A stretch of DNA of 64,000 bases from Piromyces finnis (GCA_002104945.1 MCFH01000086.1:1-64000), one strand, 5' to 3'. Counted from the stretch's first letter, positions 32,797-50,569 are shown. Translations and numbers: made by a program. Notes: generated by a model not told the origin, from the sequence alone.

Positions 32797-35700
32797 CTTG
32801 GTGCCCTCTTAGGAACGTGCCTTCATTTATTTAATAATGGAGTTTATCAAGGGGTCTACTCATGCTCATGGTACTGAGAGAGTAGAAAGAATTAAATCCA
32901 AGCATTGCGCAATGGATGCTTGGTTAGTCTTTAAGGGAAAATTATTAGGACTAAGCTCATGGTACTGAGCGATTAAAAAACATTTTATTCATCGAATTAA
33001 GTATTTGATGAATAAGTTGAATGTTTGATATTCAGGTAAGTTTGTATAGTATTTAATTAGAAGAGTAATACATTTTGTTGCTGTATTTTTTCTTTTATTC
33101 ATGTATTCATGTAGTACTACTCTTCTCTTGTAAGAATCCAATGTAGTCAACTTTAGCATTTGCATTGTATTTTTATATTCATGTAGCTATTGTTGTATTG
33201 TTTCTTGTAAGAGACTGATTCACTCTACATCATGTAAAAATACTATTCACAAGCTTTCTGGTGTCGACATTCTTGATTCAAATTTTTTACCAATTTAAAT
33301 ATTTAATGAAAAGTAAAGTCAAACAAGTTTAGTGTCAAAAAGCGATTCGAATTTACTAACAACAAACCAAAACTAGAATTTTTAAAGAAAATTTACAACT
33401 AGAATTCAAAAAAAGAAACTTTAAACAAAGCATCGTAACAATTTTTGTACTATCCAGTACTTTTAAGAAGAGAGAGAGAGACAGATTTTTTTTCCATATA
33501 CGTTATATTTATAATTTTATTAGTATTTATTTTATATTCAATATTTTTAATTAGAATTTATTATCATGTCAGTCCTTTATATTAAAGACAAGAATTATAT
33601 CAGACGTGGTACCCGGTCTTATGGTATCCCCTTAGATGATATTCGCTCCTTCTTTATCCGTGGTATTCGATCATGGTCAGTAAATATGCTATGGGAAAAA
33701 CTCGAGGTTATTCTAGAAGATAAATTTAATTCAGTTATTAGTGTTAAATATTTTCAGACTTTCAATGATCACTTTTTCTTAGTCAAGGTTCATGGTTCAT
33801 CGAAAGATTGTATTAAAATCTTACACATGTTAAAGAAGAAACTTTCAGTTACCTCAATTTCCTTTTCAGCTCGTAGTAGAAGGAATCACAAATACACTTT
33901 TTCCACTCTCAAACGTAAAATTTTAGTTTCTAATAAACATCAACATTCTATTCAACAATCATTTCAACAATCAGTTCAACAATCTCATCAACAATCCGAT
34001 CTTCAACTAGATCTTCAACAAGATCTTCAACAAGTTTCCAATCATGAAAATATTCCAGATCTACAGCAAACACAATTTCAATCTCAACATTCAACAATTA
34101 ATTCTAATAGTTCTATCAACTCTGATAACAGTTCAATAGTTGATAGTTCTTCAGTTTCACAGCCATCTAGTAATAGTTCTACTTATTCCTCTGATGCATC
34201 ATCCATTAATAACGATGACTTTAATAATAATAATAATAGCAACGATTCTTCCTCATCCAACAAGCCTGATAACTTTTCTTTTTGTCTTAGTTGGAACACC
34301 AATGGGTGGAATCACGAAAAGAGAGATAGTATTAGCTATTTCACAGCTATTTTCAAACCATTATTTTTATGTTTCCAAGAAACTGGTAATGGTTCTGGTT
34401 CGAATACAGATTATCCTTGTCGTGTTACTTTGCGAAACTATAGACACTTTTTCAAGAAAGCTGACGAATCAGTTCCGGGAATGAGAGGTTTATATTTAGG
34501 TTTTCACAATTCATGTCAAGCCTCACTTGAAAACTTCTCTGGAAAGTATATTATTTCTATTTATACTTTTAGTCTCTGGAATAGATTCAAATGCTCGATT
34601 GGTAATGTTTATATGCCTCATAGTCATCACAACATCTATGTTGATCATGCAAAGTTAGAAGTTCGCTTGTGGTTACAAACTCATTCATCCCATCCATCGA
34701 TTCTTGTTGGTGATTTTAATATGTCTAAAGTAAAATTATCCAACTGGTTATCAACTAATGGATTAGGAGATTGGGAAATTCTTCCGCTTAGAGGGTCTAC
34801 TATCTCTTGGACTCGAGGTGATCAATCTTCCGACATTGACCATGCTCTTATCAATTCGAAGATGAAAGATCTTATTCACTCAGGATCATTTATAAATAAT
34901 TTTTATCCTGTATCAGACCATAAGCCACTTCTTATTAATGGTAAAATTATTCCTATGGAAGATTTTTCTAATGACTTTAATGTTCCTAAGAAAATTCTGA
35001 AATGGAATAGATTAAAATGTATTGAGGAAAAGGAATCTATTTCAGTCATAATAAATTCCAAATACTTTCAGCAAAATCCAACGATCCTAATGTTTCTACA
35101 GATGAACTTTCCAAAGAGTTTACTTCAACTGCTTTTTCAATTGCAGACGAGCTCAGTATTACTTCAGCAAATAATGTTATAAAGTCTTCATTTCATATTT
35201 CACAACAAATTTTTAATCTTCAAAAAATCAAAATGAAGTTGTATAAGAGATTTAAAAAAGAAAGAATTTATGATATAGATGAATTTATTAAAAGAATTAA
35301 AATCTACCGTAAACTCATTGATTACATCCACAAAAGATGTAATGAATTTAGGAAGCAAGAATATCTTCATTGGATTAAAACAGGATGTGAGTATATGAAG
35401 AGTCATAATCCTAAGAAGGCCTGGAAATGGATCAAGAAAACTGCAAAAATTGGAAAAGATTCTTTCTTTATTGCTCAACCAATTAAAAATAAAAATGGAG
35501 AATTAGTTGTTGCTACGGAAGAACAACTAGATGTGTGGCATGATCATTTCGAAAATCTTGCATCAGACCCAAGTGGTGTAAGTCTTGATTTGGAGCATTG
35601 GTATGAAGAACCAATGAATAAACGTTTTTCACTTCCTATGCTTGATGAGTGGGATATCAACCAAGATATTAGTATTGATGAAGTCAAGTCAGCTATCCTC

Positions 35701-38321
35701 ACTACTCCAAATTATAAAGCATCAGGTCCGGATGGTATTCCAATTGAATTTTACAAAGCATTAGTTCCATCAAGTAATGATTCTAATAATGCTACAGATA
35801 ATAATTCTTCTGGTAATACTACTTCAGATAATGATGCTCATGGTTTAAATTTTATTCTTAAATTATTCAACCGTATTTGGGATGGAGATTTCCCCAACTC
35901 ATGGAATGAATCCAGTATTGTTTCTATTCCTAAGAAGGGAGATTTGACAGATTGTGATAACTATCGAGGTATATCACTTATCAATAATGGTATTAAGTTG
36001 ATTTCCAAAATTGTCACCACTAGAATCTCAGAATATGGTTTAAAGAATAATTTCATTAGACCTGAACAATTTGGTTTTCGAAAAAAGGAAGAAAGTATTA
36101 GTCTTTTCATTTCAATCCAAGAAATATGCCGTAGACGTCAATTAGATAATAAAGAGACATATTTGGCCTTTTTAGATCTCAGGAAAGCATACGATTCAGT
36201 CCCAATCGGTAATATTCTCCATAAATTAGATTGTTTAGGAATCCGAGGTAAGAGTCTACAATTTATCAAAAATTTATATTTAACATCTAAGGCTAATGTC
36301 AAATTAGATGGACAATTCTCGAAATCTTTTGATGTGAAGAAAGGAGTCCGTCAAGGATGCCCTCTTTCTCCTATTCTCTTTAATCTCTTTATTAATGATA
36401 TATTTAGAGAGTGCGAAGATCTAGGAGTCAGTTTAGGTGACACTCGATGCTGTGGTGGACTTTTTGCAGATGATATAGTTATTTGTGCTCCAACAAGAGG
36501 ATGCTTAAAAAAGATGCTTAGAAGAGTTAATGAATGGGCATTGTATAATGAAATGGAATTTGGTATCCAGAAATGTTCAACGATGGTGATTCGTCCTGAA
36601 TCAATAGAAAATCAGAACAAGAGAGATCCAACATTTTACTTAGCAGGACAACCCATTCCAACTACTGATTGTTATACTTATCTTGGTGTTCCATTTGATA
36701 AGAATCTGTCCCTTAAACCAGTTATTAAAGCTCTTAATAACAAGGTTTTGAAAGGGCTTTTCTCAGTCAGTAAATTCTTAAGAAATCCTAATATTCCTAT
36801 TCCTTTCAAAAAACTAGTACTTAACTCACAAGTGATTAGCAGAGTTTCATACTTTGCACCATTACTTGGATCCAACAAAGCTAGGTCTAGGATTGCTCAG
36901 AAGCATGTTAACAAAGGAATACGATGGGTTGCCGGAGTTCATAAAGCTGTATCGTTTATATCTTTATACTCTATTTCAAAAGATTTGAATATTCCTCCAT
37001 TGTCAGCCAAATGTGCGTTAGCTCAGGTTAGATGTTTTAACAAATGGAAAAACTCAAATTGTATTATCTCAACCTTGTCAATTACATTCCTAAATTTAGA
37101 AAATACACGTGGTGCAAATCAAGTAGGACACTTGATAAAAAACTAAAGAAACATGGAGATGTTAAAGCAGTTAAAAACTTTTATTGGAAAGATCTCAAAG
37201 GGAATTCAATCAAAGCGCAATATTATGATGATAATAAATTTATTGAAACTAAAGATTTTATTAAATTATGTTATGAGTACCCAGAGTTTGCCTATGGCTT
37301 CTACTGGCTATTGAAAGCAAGAAGCGGATACAAGTTGGATGCTAGAGTTGCCAAAGCTGCCAAATTTGTTGATCCAGTTTGTCCTAACTACTGTCCATGT
37401 TGCAAGTGTGGGTTCAAAGTATTAAACATTGGTTATTAGATTGTCCAACATTTAGAGATATCCGTATTAAACATTATGATTCCATAGTCCAGCTATTAAA
37501 TTTTTTCAGTCAACGTAATTCCAATAGTCCTATCAATAATAATGAAATTGATAATATCAGTAGAGATAGCAATAACATTAATAGTAATAGTAACAATAGT
37601 AGTAATAACAATAGTAATAGTAACAATAGTAATAGTAACAATAGTAATAATAACAATAATAGAAATAATAATATTAGTAATGATAGCAATAGTGAAGATA
37701 ATAATTCTAATTTAGATAGTAATTTAGTTAATGATAGTAATAGTTCTAATAATCCGGTGAATATTAATGTGTATGATTATTCTAGTGTGTGCAGTAAAAT
37801 ATTTAAATTCCTTCTTGGGGGAAGAAGTTTTAACAATATTAATTACAATTCAAGGGAATGGAAAGAACTTTGTAAGCGTCAGATTCAATCTGGTACTAAC
37901 GAAGGAACACCATTCTTGACGGTAACCGCGGAACTTCTAACCAAAATCATGCCTTTTGCTATTGGCCAGCAATGGTCAATGTTCAAAAGGTTTGAAGCAA
38001 CATCCAAGAGCGTCAATGCTGAAGAAACAGTAAGACAGGCCAGGAGGGCCAGCGCAACCAATGGAGATCATAATTTTGTTCCATGACAAAATTTTGATCT
38101 TTGGCTCGGTGTCCCATTGGAAGTCAAATACAATTATTATACTTTAGTATGATAGTGGCTTTCTTACTTTAATTAAAATTACTAGAATACATTATACCCA
38201 ATTTTTATTCATTTGTGTTTATTTAAACATATTTTTTTTATTTTTATTTATTTTTAATTTTTTTATTACATGTATTATAATTTTAATTAAATTAATAATA
38301 AAGTTTAAAATATTTGATGCC

Positions 38322-38362
<41 letters not shown>
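32795..38362 (+). mobile_element. LINE copy C (near full length, ORF broken)
   Basis: Starts eight bases inside a monomer (TGCTTGGT), followed by one 122-bp monomer (32803-32924), the leader, a damaged ORF, the 3' UTR and poly(A) at 38325-38362. Its left neighbour is the poly(A) of copy B and its right neighbour the 5'-truncated copy D, with no unique DNA or visible target-site duplication between them. Confidence 0.92.
33566..38086 (+). pseudogene. LINE ORF of copy C, three frameshifts
   Basis: Same protein as copies A and B but broken by three single-base losses relative to them: near 35041 (end of the endonuclease region), near 37070 (after RT) and near 37408 (within the cysteine knuckle). 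The separate frames visible are 33566-35182, 35233-37146, 37044-37439 and 37397-38086. The FADD box is intact in the second piece. It probably cannot make a working protein. Confidence 0.92.
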
Positions 38363-38364
<2 letters not shown>

Positions 38365-41300
38365 TTATTCTAGAAGATAAATTTAATTCAGTTATTAGTG
38401 TTAAATATTTTCAGACTTTCAATGATCACTTTTTCTTAGTCAAGGTTCATGGTTCATCAAAAGATTGTATTAAAATCTTACACATGTTAAAGAAGAAACT
38501 TTCAGTTACCTCAATTTCCTTTTCAGCTCGTAGTAGAAGGAATCACAAATACACTTTTTCCACTCTCAAACGTAAAATTTTAGTTTCTAATAAACATCAA
38601 CATTCTATTCAACAATCATTTCAACAATCAGTTCAACAATCTCATCAACAATCCGATCTTCAACAAGATCTTCAACAAGATCTTCAACAAGTTTCCCATC
38701 ATGAAAATATTCCAGATCTACAGCTAACACAATTTCAATCTCAACATTCAACAATTAATTCTAATAGTTCTATCAACTCAAATAACAGTTCAATAGTTGA
38801 TAGTTCTTCAGCTTCACAGCCATCTAGTAATAGTTCTACTTATTCCTCTGATGCATCATCCATTAATAACGATGACTTTAATAATAATAATAATAGCAAC
38901 GATTCTTCCTCATCCAACAAGCCTGATAACTTTTCTTTTTGTCTTAGTTGGAACACCAATGGGTGGAATCACGAAAAGAGAGATAGTATTAGCTATTTCA
39001 CAGCTATTTTCAAACCATTATTTTTATGTTTCCAAGAAACTGGTAATGGTTCTGGTTCGAATACAGATTATCCTTGTCGTGTTACTTTGCGAAACTATAG
39101 ACACTTTTTCAAGAAAGCTGACGAATCAGTTCCTGGAATGAGAGGTTTATATTTAGGTTTTCACAATTCGTGTCAAGCCTCACTTGAAAACTTCTCTGGA
39201 AAGTATATTATTTCTATTTATACTTTTAGTCTCTGGAATAGATTCAAATGCTCGATTGGAAATGTTTATATGCCTCATAGTCATCACAACATCTATGTTG
39301 ATCATGCAAAGTTAGAAGTTCGCTTGTGGTTACAAACTCATTCATCCCATCCATCGATTCTTGTTGGTGATTTTAATATGTCTAAAGTAAAATTATCCAA
39401 CTGGTTATCAACTAATGGATTAGGAGATTGGGAAATTCTTCCGCTTAGAGGATCTACTATCTCTTGGACTCGAGGTGATCAATCTTCCGACATTGACCAT
39501 GCTCTTATCAATTCGAAGATGAAAGATCTTATTCACTCAGGATCATTTATAAATAATTTTTATCCTGTATCAGACCATAAGCCTCTTCTTATTAATGGTA
39601 AAATTATTCCTATGGAAGATTTTTCTAATGACTTTAATGTTCCTAAGAAAATTCTGAAATGGAATAGATTAAAATGTATTGAGGAAAAGGAATCTATTCT
39701 CAGTCATAATAAATTCCAAATACTTTCAGCAAAATCCAACGATCCTAATGTTTCTACAGATGAACTTTCCAAAGAGTTTACTTCAACTGCTTTTTCAATT
39801 GCAGACGAGCTCAGTATTACCTCAGCAAATAATGTTATAAAGTCTTCATTTCATATTTCACAACAAATTTTTAATCTTCAAAAAATCAAAATGAAGTTGT
39901 ATAAGAGATTTAAAAAAGAAAGAATTTATGATATAGATGAATTTATTAAAAGAATTAAAATCTACCGTAAACTCATTGATTACATCCACAAAAGATGTAA
40001 TGAATTTAGGAAGCAAGAATATCTTCATTGGAGTAAAACAGGATGTGAGTATATGAAGAGTCATAATCCTAAGAAGGCCTGGAAATGGATCAAGAAAACT
40101 GCAAAAATTGGAAAAGATTCTTTCTTTATTGCTCAACCAATTAAAAATAAAAATGGAGAATTAGTTGTTGCTACAGAAGAACAACTTGAAGTGTGGCATG
40201 ATCATTTCGAAAACCTTGCATCAGATCCAAGTGGTGTAAGTCTTGATTTGGAGCATTGGTATGAAGAACCAATGAATAAACGTTTTTCACTTCCTATGCT
40301 TGATGAGTGGGATATCAACCAAGATATTAGTATTGATGAAGTCAAGTCAGCTATCCTCACTACTCCAAATTATAAAGCATCAGGTCCGGATGGTATTCCA
40401 ATTGAATTTTACAAAGCATTAATTCCATCAAGTAATGATTCTAATAATGCTACAGATAATAATTCTTCCGGTAATACTACTTCAGATAATGATGCTCATG
40501 GTTTAAATTTTATTCTTAAATTATTCAACCGTATTTGGGATGGAGACTTCCCCAACTCATGGAATGAATCCAGTATTGTTTCTATTCCTAAGAAGGGAGA
40601 TTTGACAGATTGTGATAACTATCGAGGTATATCACTTATCAATAATGGCATTAAGTTGATTTCCAAAATTGTCACCACTAGAATCTCAGAATATGGTCTA
40701 AAGAATAATTTCATTAGACCTGAACAATTTGGTTTTCGAAAAAAGGAAGAAAGTATCAGTCTTTTCATTTCAATCCAAGAAATATGCCGTAGACGTCAAT
40801 TAGATAATAAAGAGACATATTTGGCCTTTTTAGATCTCAGGAAAGCATACGATTCAGTCCCAATCGGTAATATTCTCCATAAATTAGATTGTTTAGGAAT
40901 CCGAGGTAAGAGTTTACAATTTATCAAAAATTTATATTTAACATCTAAGGCTAATGTCAAATTAGATGGACAATTCTCGAAATCTTTTGATGTGAAGAAA
41001 GGAGTCCGTCAAGGTTGCCCTCTTTCTCCTATTCTCTTTAATCTCTTTATTAATGATATATTTAAAGAGTGTGAAGATCTCGGAGTCAGTTTAGGTGACA
41101 CTCGATGCTGTGGTGGACTTTTTACAGATGATATAGTTATTTGTGCTCCAACAAGAGGATGCTTAAAAAAGATGCTTAGAAGAGTTAATGAATGGGCATT
41201 GTATAATGAAATGGAATTTGGTATCCAGAAATGTTCAACGATGGTGATTCGTCCTGAATCAATAGAAAATCAGAACAAGAGAGGTCCAACATTTTACTTA

Positions 41301-43011
41301 GCAGGACAACCCATTCCAACTACTGACTGCTACACTTATCTTGGTGTTCAATTTGATAAGAATCTGTCCCTTAAACCAGTTATTAAAGCTCTTAATAACA
41401 AGGTTTTGAAAGGGCTTTTCTCAGTCAGTAAATTCTTAAGAAATCCTAATATTCCTATTCCTTTCAAAAAACTAGTACTTAACTCTCAAGTGATTAGCAG
41501 AGTTTCATACTTTGCACCATTACTTGGATCCAACAAAGCTAGGTCTAGGATTGCTCAGAAGCATGTTAACAAAGGAATACGATGGGTTGCCGGAGTTCAT
41601 AAAGCTGTATCGTTTATATCTTTATACTCTATTTCAAAAGATTTGAATATTCCTCCATTGTCAGCCAAATGTGGGTTAGCTCAGGTTAGATGTTTTAACA
41701 AATGGAAAAACTCAAATTGTATTATCTCATACCTTGTCAATTACATTCCTAAATTTAGAAAATACACGTGGTGCAAATCAAGTAGGACACTTGATAAAAA
41801 ACTAAAGAAACATGGAGATGTTAAAGCAGTTAAAAACTTTTATTGGAAAGATCTCAAAGGGAATTCAATCAAAGCGCAATATTATGATGATAATAAATTT
41901 ATTGAAACTAAAGATTTTATTAAATTATGTTATGAGTACCCAGAGTTTGCCTATGGCTTCTACTGGCTATTGAAAGCAAGAAGCGGATACAAATTGGATG
42001 CTAGAGTTGCCAAAGCTGCTAAGTTTGTTAATCCAATTTGTCCTAACTACTGTCCATGTTGCAAGTGTGGTGTTCAAAGTATTAAACATTGGTTATTAGA
42101 TTGTCCAACATTTAGAGATATCCGTATTAAACATTATGATTCTATAGTCCATCTATTAAATTTTTTCATTCAACGTAATTCCAATAGTCCTATCAATAAT
42201 AATGAAATTGATAGTATCAGCAGAGATAGCAATAACAGTAATAATAATAATAATAACAATAGTAATAATAACAATAGTAATAGTAACAATAGTAATAATA
42301 ACAATAGTAATAGTAACAATAGTAATAATAACAATAGTAGTAATAGAAATAATAATATTAGTAATGATAGCAATAGTGATGATAATAATTCTAATTTAGA
42401 TAGTAATTTAGTTAATGATAGTAATAGTTCTAATAATCCGGTGAATATTAATGTGTATGATTATTCTAGTGTGTGCAGTAAAATATTTAAATTCCTTCTT
42501 GGGGAAGAAGTTTTAACAATATCAATTACAATTCAAGGGAATGGAAAGAACTTTGCAAGTGTCAGATTCAATCTGGTACTAACGAAGGAACACCATTCTT
42601 GACGGTAACCGCGGAACTTTTAACCAAAATCATGCCTTTTGCTATTGGCCAGCAATGGTCAATGTTCAAAAGGTTTGAAGCAACATTCAAGAGCGTAAAT
42701 GCTGAAGAAACATTAAGACAAGCCAGGAGGGCCAGCGCAACCAATGGAGATCATAATTTTGTTCCATGACAAAATTTTGATCTTTGGCTCGGTGTCCCAT
42801 TGGAAGTCAAATACAATTATTATACCTTAGTATAATAGTGGCTTTCTTACTTTTATTAAAATTACTAGAATACATTATACCCAATTTTTATTCATTTGTG
42901 TTTATTTAAACATATTTTTTTTATTTTTTTATTTTTTTTTTATAACATGTATTATAATTTTATTTAAATTAATAATAAAGTTTAAAAATATTTGATACCA
43001 TTAAAAAAAAA
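38363..43011 (+). mobile_element. LINE copy D (5'-truncated, oldest-looking)
   Basis: Begins inside the ORF at about codon 48, directly after the poly(A) of copy C. Its 3' UTR is more diverged than the others (GATACCATT for GATGCCGTT at the end) and its tail is only about 9 A. Unique DNA follows from 43012. I see no target-site duplication. Confidence 0.88.
38364..42769 (+). pseudogene. LINE ORF of copy D, truncated and frameshifted
   Basis: Lacks the first 47 codons. The frame is open from 38364 through the endonuclease, RT and knuckle. One G is lost in the FLLGG region near 42501, which shifts the frame so that it ends at 42602 instead of 42769. The RT box is FTDD instead of FADD. The N/S-repeat tract is longer than in A-C. 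It is probably inactive. Confidence 0.9.
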
Positions 43012-43560
43012 CATGGCTATTCATATTGCGGATATGATGAACAATCCTTTTATCATTAGATATTGGAATGTTCTGCATTCTTTGAATACAGAAATTTCTC
43101 ACTTAGCTTTTTTAACAATTTTTTTTTTTTACTCTTTTTCACAATGAATATAATAATCAATTTATCACTTTCTTCTTGAAATAGAAGTAAGATAACCTAT
43201 TTATAACTATTTTATTACATTTTTTCTTGGTGGAACTTTAGATTATGAAGAGTTACAAATCGATTAGGCAGAACAAAGAAATCTGAATGAACAGCTTACA
43301 ATTCATCGGTGTTTCGTGTTTAATATATAGAGAGTTTTGCGGTTTTTCTTTTCAAAACATTTTCACTATTAGTATCTCTATGTAACTTCTTTTTTTAGGT
43401 TTAATAAGATACTTAATGTAATCAATAACGCTTATTTCATACCGATATGTTAAAAGAACATTCTAATGCTAGTATTTCTTCGAATGAAAGCATCATGAAC
43501 TCGTGGGAGAGTTTAGTGGACACCTCACTATCATACCTAATATTATTTCCCTTTTTTATT
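43012..43560. other. Higher-complexity unique DNA right of the LINE nest, possible relic
   Basis: About 550 bp with more balanced composition than normal intergenic DNA here. It holds a 44-codon plus-strand frame at 43013-43147 and, on the minus strand, two adjoining short open frames (about 43540-43420) that would need a frameshift to join. I recognise no family. It may be a decayed gene or transposon. Confidence 0.3.
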
Positions 43561-43635
43561 TTTATAATAATAAAAGGTAATAATATATGTAATATTATTA
43601 TCGAAAGATAACTTTTAATAGTATAAATATAACTA

Positions 43636-43761
<126 letters not shown>

Positions 43762-44015
43762 AAATAATAACTTTGTAAATACTTTAATAAAATTTGTAAG
43801 GAGTTAATTTTATTACTTATTACTTATATTTATTTTTAATAAACTGAACTAATTGTGTTAAAAGTAATAAAAACATTGCGATTTAAATAAGTAATTAAAT
43901 TTATAGTGCATCTTGTGAAGATTATTTTTTTTTTATAAAAAAAAAAGGATTACAATAAATAAATCTATATGAAACTTTTTTTTTTTTTTTATTTTTAGTA
44001 TGATGATAATCAATA

Positions 44016-47437
<3,422 letters not shown>

Positions 47438-48295
47438 TTTTAAAATTTTATAACTCGTTATATATATTAGTAAAAAAAAGTAATAATGCAAAAAAGGATT
47501 TCTAAAATATAAATTAAAAATTGAGCTTTTATAGTAATTTTAATTTTATTAACAAATTTTGTATTAACTTATTAACTAAATATTTAATATTATAATTTAT
47601 ACATATTTACATAAATTATGAAACAATTGAATTTTTTTTTTTTTTGAATTCTTTTTTTTCTGAAAATATTGATTATAAAAAAGTATCAATTACAGTAAAG
47701 CTTTAATTTCAAATTGTCTTATGTATTCTAATTATTTTATTTTAAGTGTTAAATCCAAGAAAAAAAAAAAACTAATAATATATTAAAATTGTTTTTTTTT
47801 TTTTTTTTTTTTTTTTAAATATTTTTAAAATATTTTTGATATAATTAAAATTTTTAAAAATTTCAATTACTAGATCAAAAATTCAAATGTATAATTTAAA
47901 AGTGTAGATTAACCAATCAAAAAATTATATAATAAATAGGAAGATAATTGCAAAAATTATTTTTATAGAATTTCTAAATTATAATTTTTAAAAAAAAATT
48001 TTTTTAATATATAATTAATTTTATTCTTTCTTAATAAAAATATAAATTAAATTAAAATAAATAAATAAATAAATAAATAAATATAAATATAAATATATGA
48101 GAATTTTTATTTTTTGTCCTAAATATCGATTTTTTTTTTTTTGACAGCTTTTGTTTCATTATTAAAAAAAAAGTATTAATTATTAATAAACTTAATATAT
48201 GCCCTTTTTAATTAATTAGTCAATTATAACAGTCTATTTATATATAAAAAAGTCTTTCTTCCTTTAATAATAAATATTACAATAAAATTTATTTC
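47438..48295. other. Intergenic, A+T-rich
   Basis: Upstream flank of the DHX33-like gene and downstream flank of the membrane-protein gene. It has T runs near 47635-47655 and 47793-47816 and a TAAA tract near 48057-48082. No gene is seen. Confidence 0.55.
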
Positions 48296-48493
48296 CTAGT
48301 TATAATTGGTATTCGATGTTTGAATATGATTTTTAATGGAATCTTTTGATTGCTGAGAGTGAATAATATATTTTTGTTGATCTGTGGTAGAAGTAGTAGA
48401 AGTTGAAGATTGTGAACTATTAAAATGGCTATTTATATTATTTTCTATTAAATTTACAAAAGGATTTTTACTTGAATATATATTATTCATTGA

Positions 48494-48526
<33 letters not shown>

Positions 48527-50569
48527 TGAATTTAAAGTATGAATAGAATGATTACTTGTTTTATTTGTTATTTCTTGATTTTCTTTGATTTTCAATACAG
48601 GTGTTATGTTTACCAGATCTTTATTATAATTAGAATATGAGTCAGCAATACCTTTTGATCCCCCATTTTGACATTTATATTCATGTATTGAATCATATGA
48701 AGTTGGGTTTGTTGAATATTTAATTGGGGTATAATCATTATGATAATAATGGTTTGCATCTTTTATGATTTTTAAATATTTTTGTTTTTCAACTTGGTCA
48801 TCAATAAAATCTTCATCTGAACTAATAGAACCAAATGTTGATGCAACGATTTCACTAATAGGTACTTGTGGTATTTGTGGCAATATATATGACAATTCTT
48901 TATTACTTTCCTTATTATCTGGTTTTTGATAGTAATCTGAGTATTTTAATTTTGTGTCGTTATTATTATTATTATTACTAATATTATTCATATTTCTAGT
49001 TAACGAATGAATTGGTTTATAAACTTCATTATTGTTATATTGATAATCAAACTGCTTCTTTTTTTCATTTGGTACAAGTTGATCATTTTTATTAACAAGA
49101 TCTTTATGTATTACTTTATTTATACCTTGTCCTAAATAATTCTCAGAGTTAAAATAATTTTCATTTTGGTATTCATTTTCATTAATTGACAAATTTTCTT
49201 CTTCATTATTATTTTCAAAGTTTCCATCAAAAGAACTTGATAATTTTTTTCTTGAATCATATAATTTATTTTTTAGTGTATTGTTATCATAGAGAGTTGA
49301 AGCTACTGAAGATAATTCATTAGCGTCTGAATAATAATTATTTGAATTAATTGATGATTCATCATTTATTTCCATATTGATTTTCGTTGAAACCACTGAG
49401 CCAACAGAATTTACTGTATTTTTACTATTCTTTTTATGTAAATTGCGTACAAGCGTTTTTTCTGGATCAATTATTGAATTATATTTAGAAATCGAAAACT
49501 TACTTTTTTTATGCTTAAGTTTTTTATTTTTATTTATTGTAATTTTTTCATTTTCATTATCATTTTGAAAATAATTATACTCTAATTTATTAGATAAATC
49601 AATTTCATCAATCTTAAAGTTTCCTTTCAAATTATTAATTTTTGAATGGTCAAGTATATCATTACTATTATTATTATTTACAGTTGTTGTTGAAATACGA
49701 TCGAAAATACCAAAGGATAACATATTTAATATAGAACGCTTTGGTTTATTGTTATTTTTACTAATATTAATATCACTTGATTGAAAGCTCTTTGAATAAT
49801 AATCTATTTTTGTATTCATAAATTTATCATCTTTATAATCAAAATATCTGTTATTATTGAAATTATTTACATAATCACCATCACATTTCATAATACCATT
49901 ATCTTCATCATTATCACCACAAATATCATTTTCATTAGCTTTTTTAATTTTTTCTTCAATTTTAAGTTCTTCATTCTTTTTCTTTTTACCATAGAGTAAA
50001 AGACCTACACAACCCAAAACTATTACACTTGTAATTATTCCTAGTCCTATTCCAATATACCAATACTTTGACTTTTTTTTATGATTACCTCTTATATTCT
50101 TCATATAATTACCTGTTGTTTTACCTAAATCTGTACAAGTGAAATTGACACATTGAATATATGGTAACTCTACTTCATCAGTTGCTAGACAATCTGAACG
50201 AATTTTACAAGGATAACCCATTGGTCTGTAGGAAATACAAACTTTGTTGTAACTACTTTGTGATAATGTTTCTGGTTTATTTTCATCAATTTCTACTAAT
50301 TGTGTTCCATCATATATAATTACATCGTCATTGCCATTTTCTTGTCTTCGATATTTATTACTGCTATCACTTAATTCTGAATTTTTACTATATATTGGGG
50401 TACTACAAAATATTGCATTTTTATCCCAAGATGGTGGGCAGTCATTATCAGTTGTACAAGAATTCATAAGTGTCATAGAATTTGCATAAGAAATTAAGAC
50501 TAGTAGAAAAATTAATAAAAAGATCTTTCCACTGCTATTTGTTGAATTTATTGACTTTTTAAAATACAT
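48296..50569 (-). CDS. Single-pass membrane protein with Cys-rich ectodomain and long Asn-rich cytoplasmic tail
   Basis: An intronless 757-codon ORF; the family is not recognised. Residues 1-31 include a hydrophobic signal (KIFLLIFLLVLISYANS). The ectodomain (about 32-168) has eight cysteines (38, 44, 55, 111, 121, 127, 140, 145) and an N-glycosylation site (NFT at 142), suggesting disulfide-bonded folding. A transmembrane helix at about 170-193 is followed by KKKK, giving type I topology. The remaining 560 or so residues are cytoplasmic, rich in N, S, K and D with poly-Asn, and show no recognisable enzymatic domain. Similar architecture (short Cys-rich ectodomain, helix, disordered tail) is common for surface sensors or adhesion proteins, but function here is unknown. 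Being intronless is unusual beside neighbours with many introns. Confidence 0.85.

Noticed and set aside
27093-43011. B-C-D array as a simple tandem duplication
   Set aside because: Copies differ in monomer number, 5' truncation point, indels and substitutions, so they are not duplicates of one unit. Assembly artefact remains possible and is noted in the finding.
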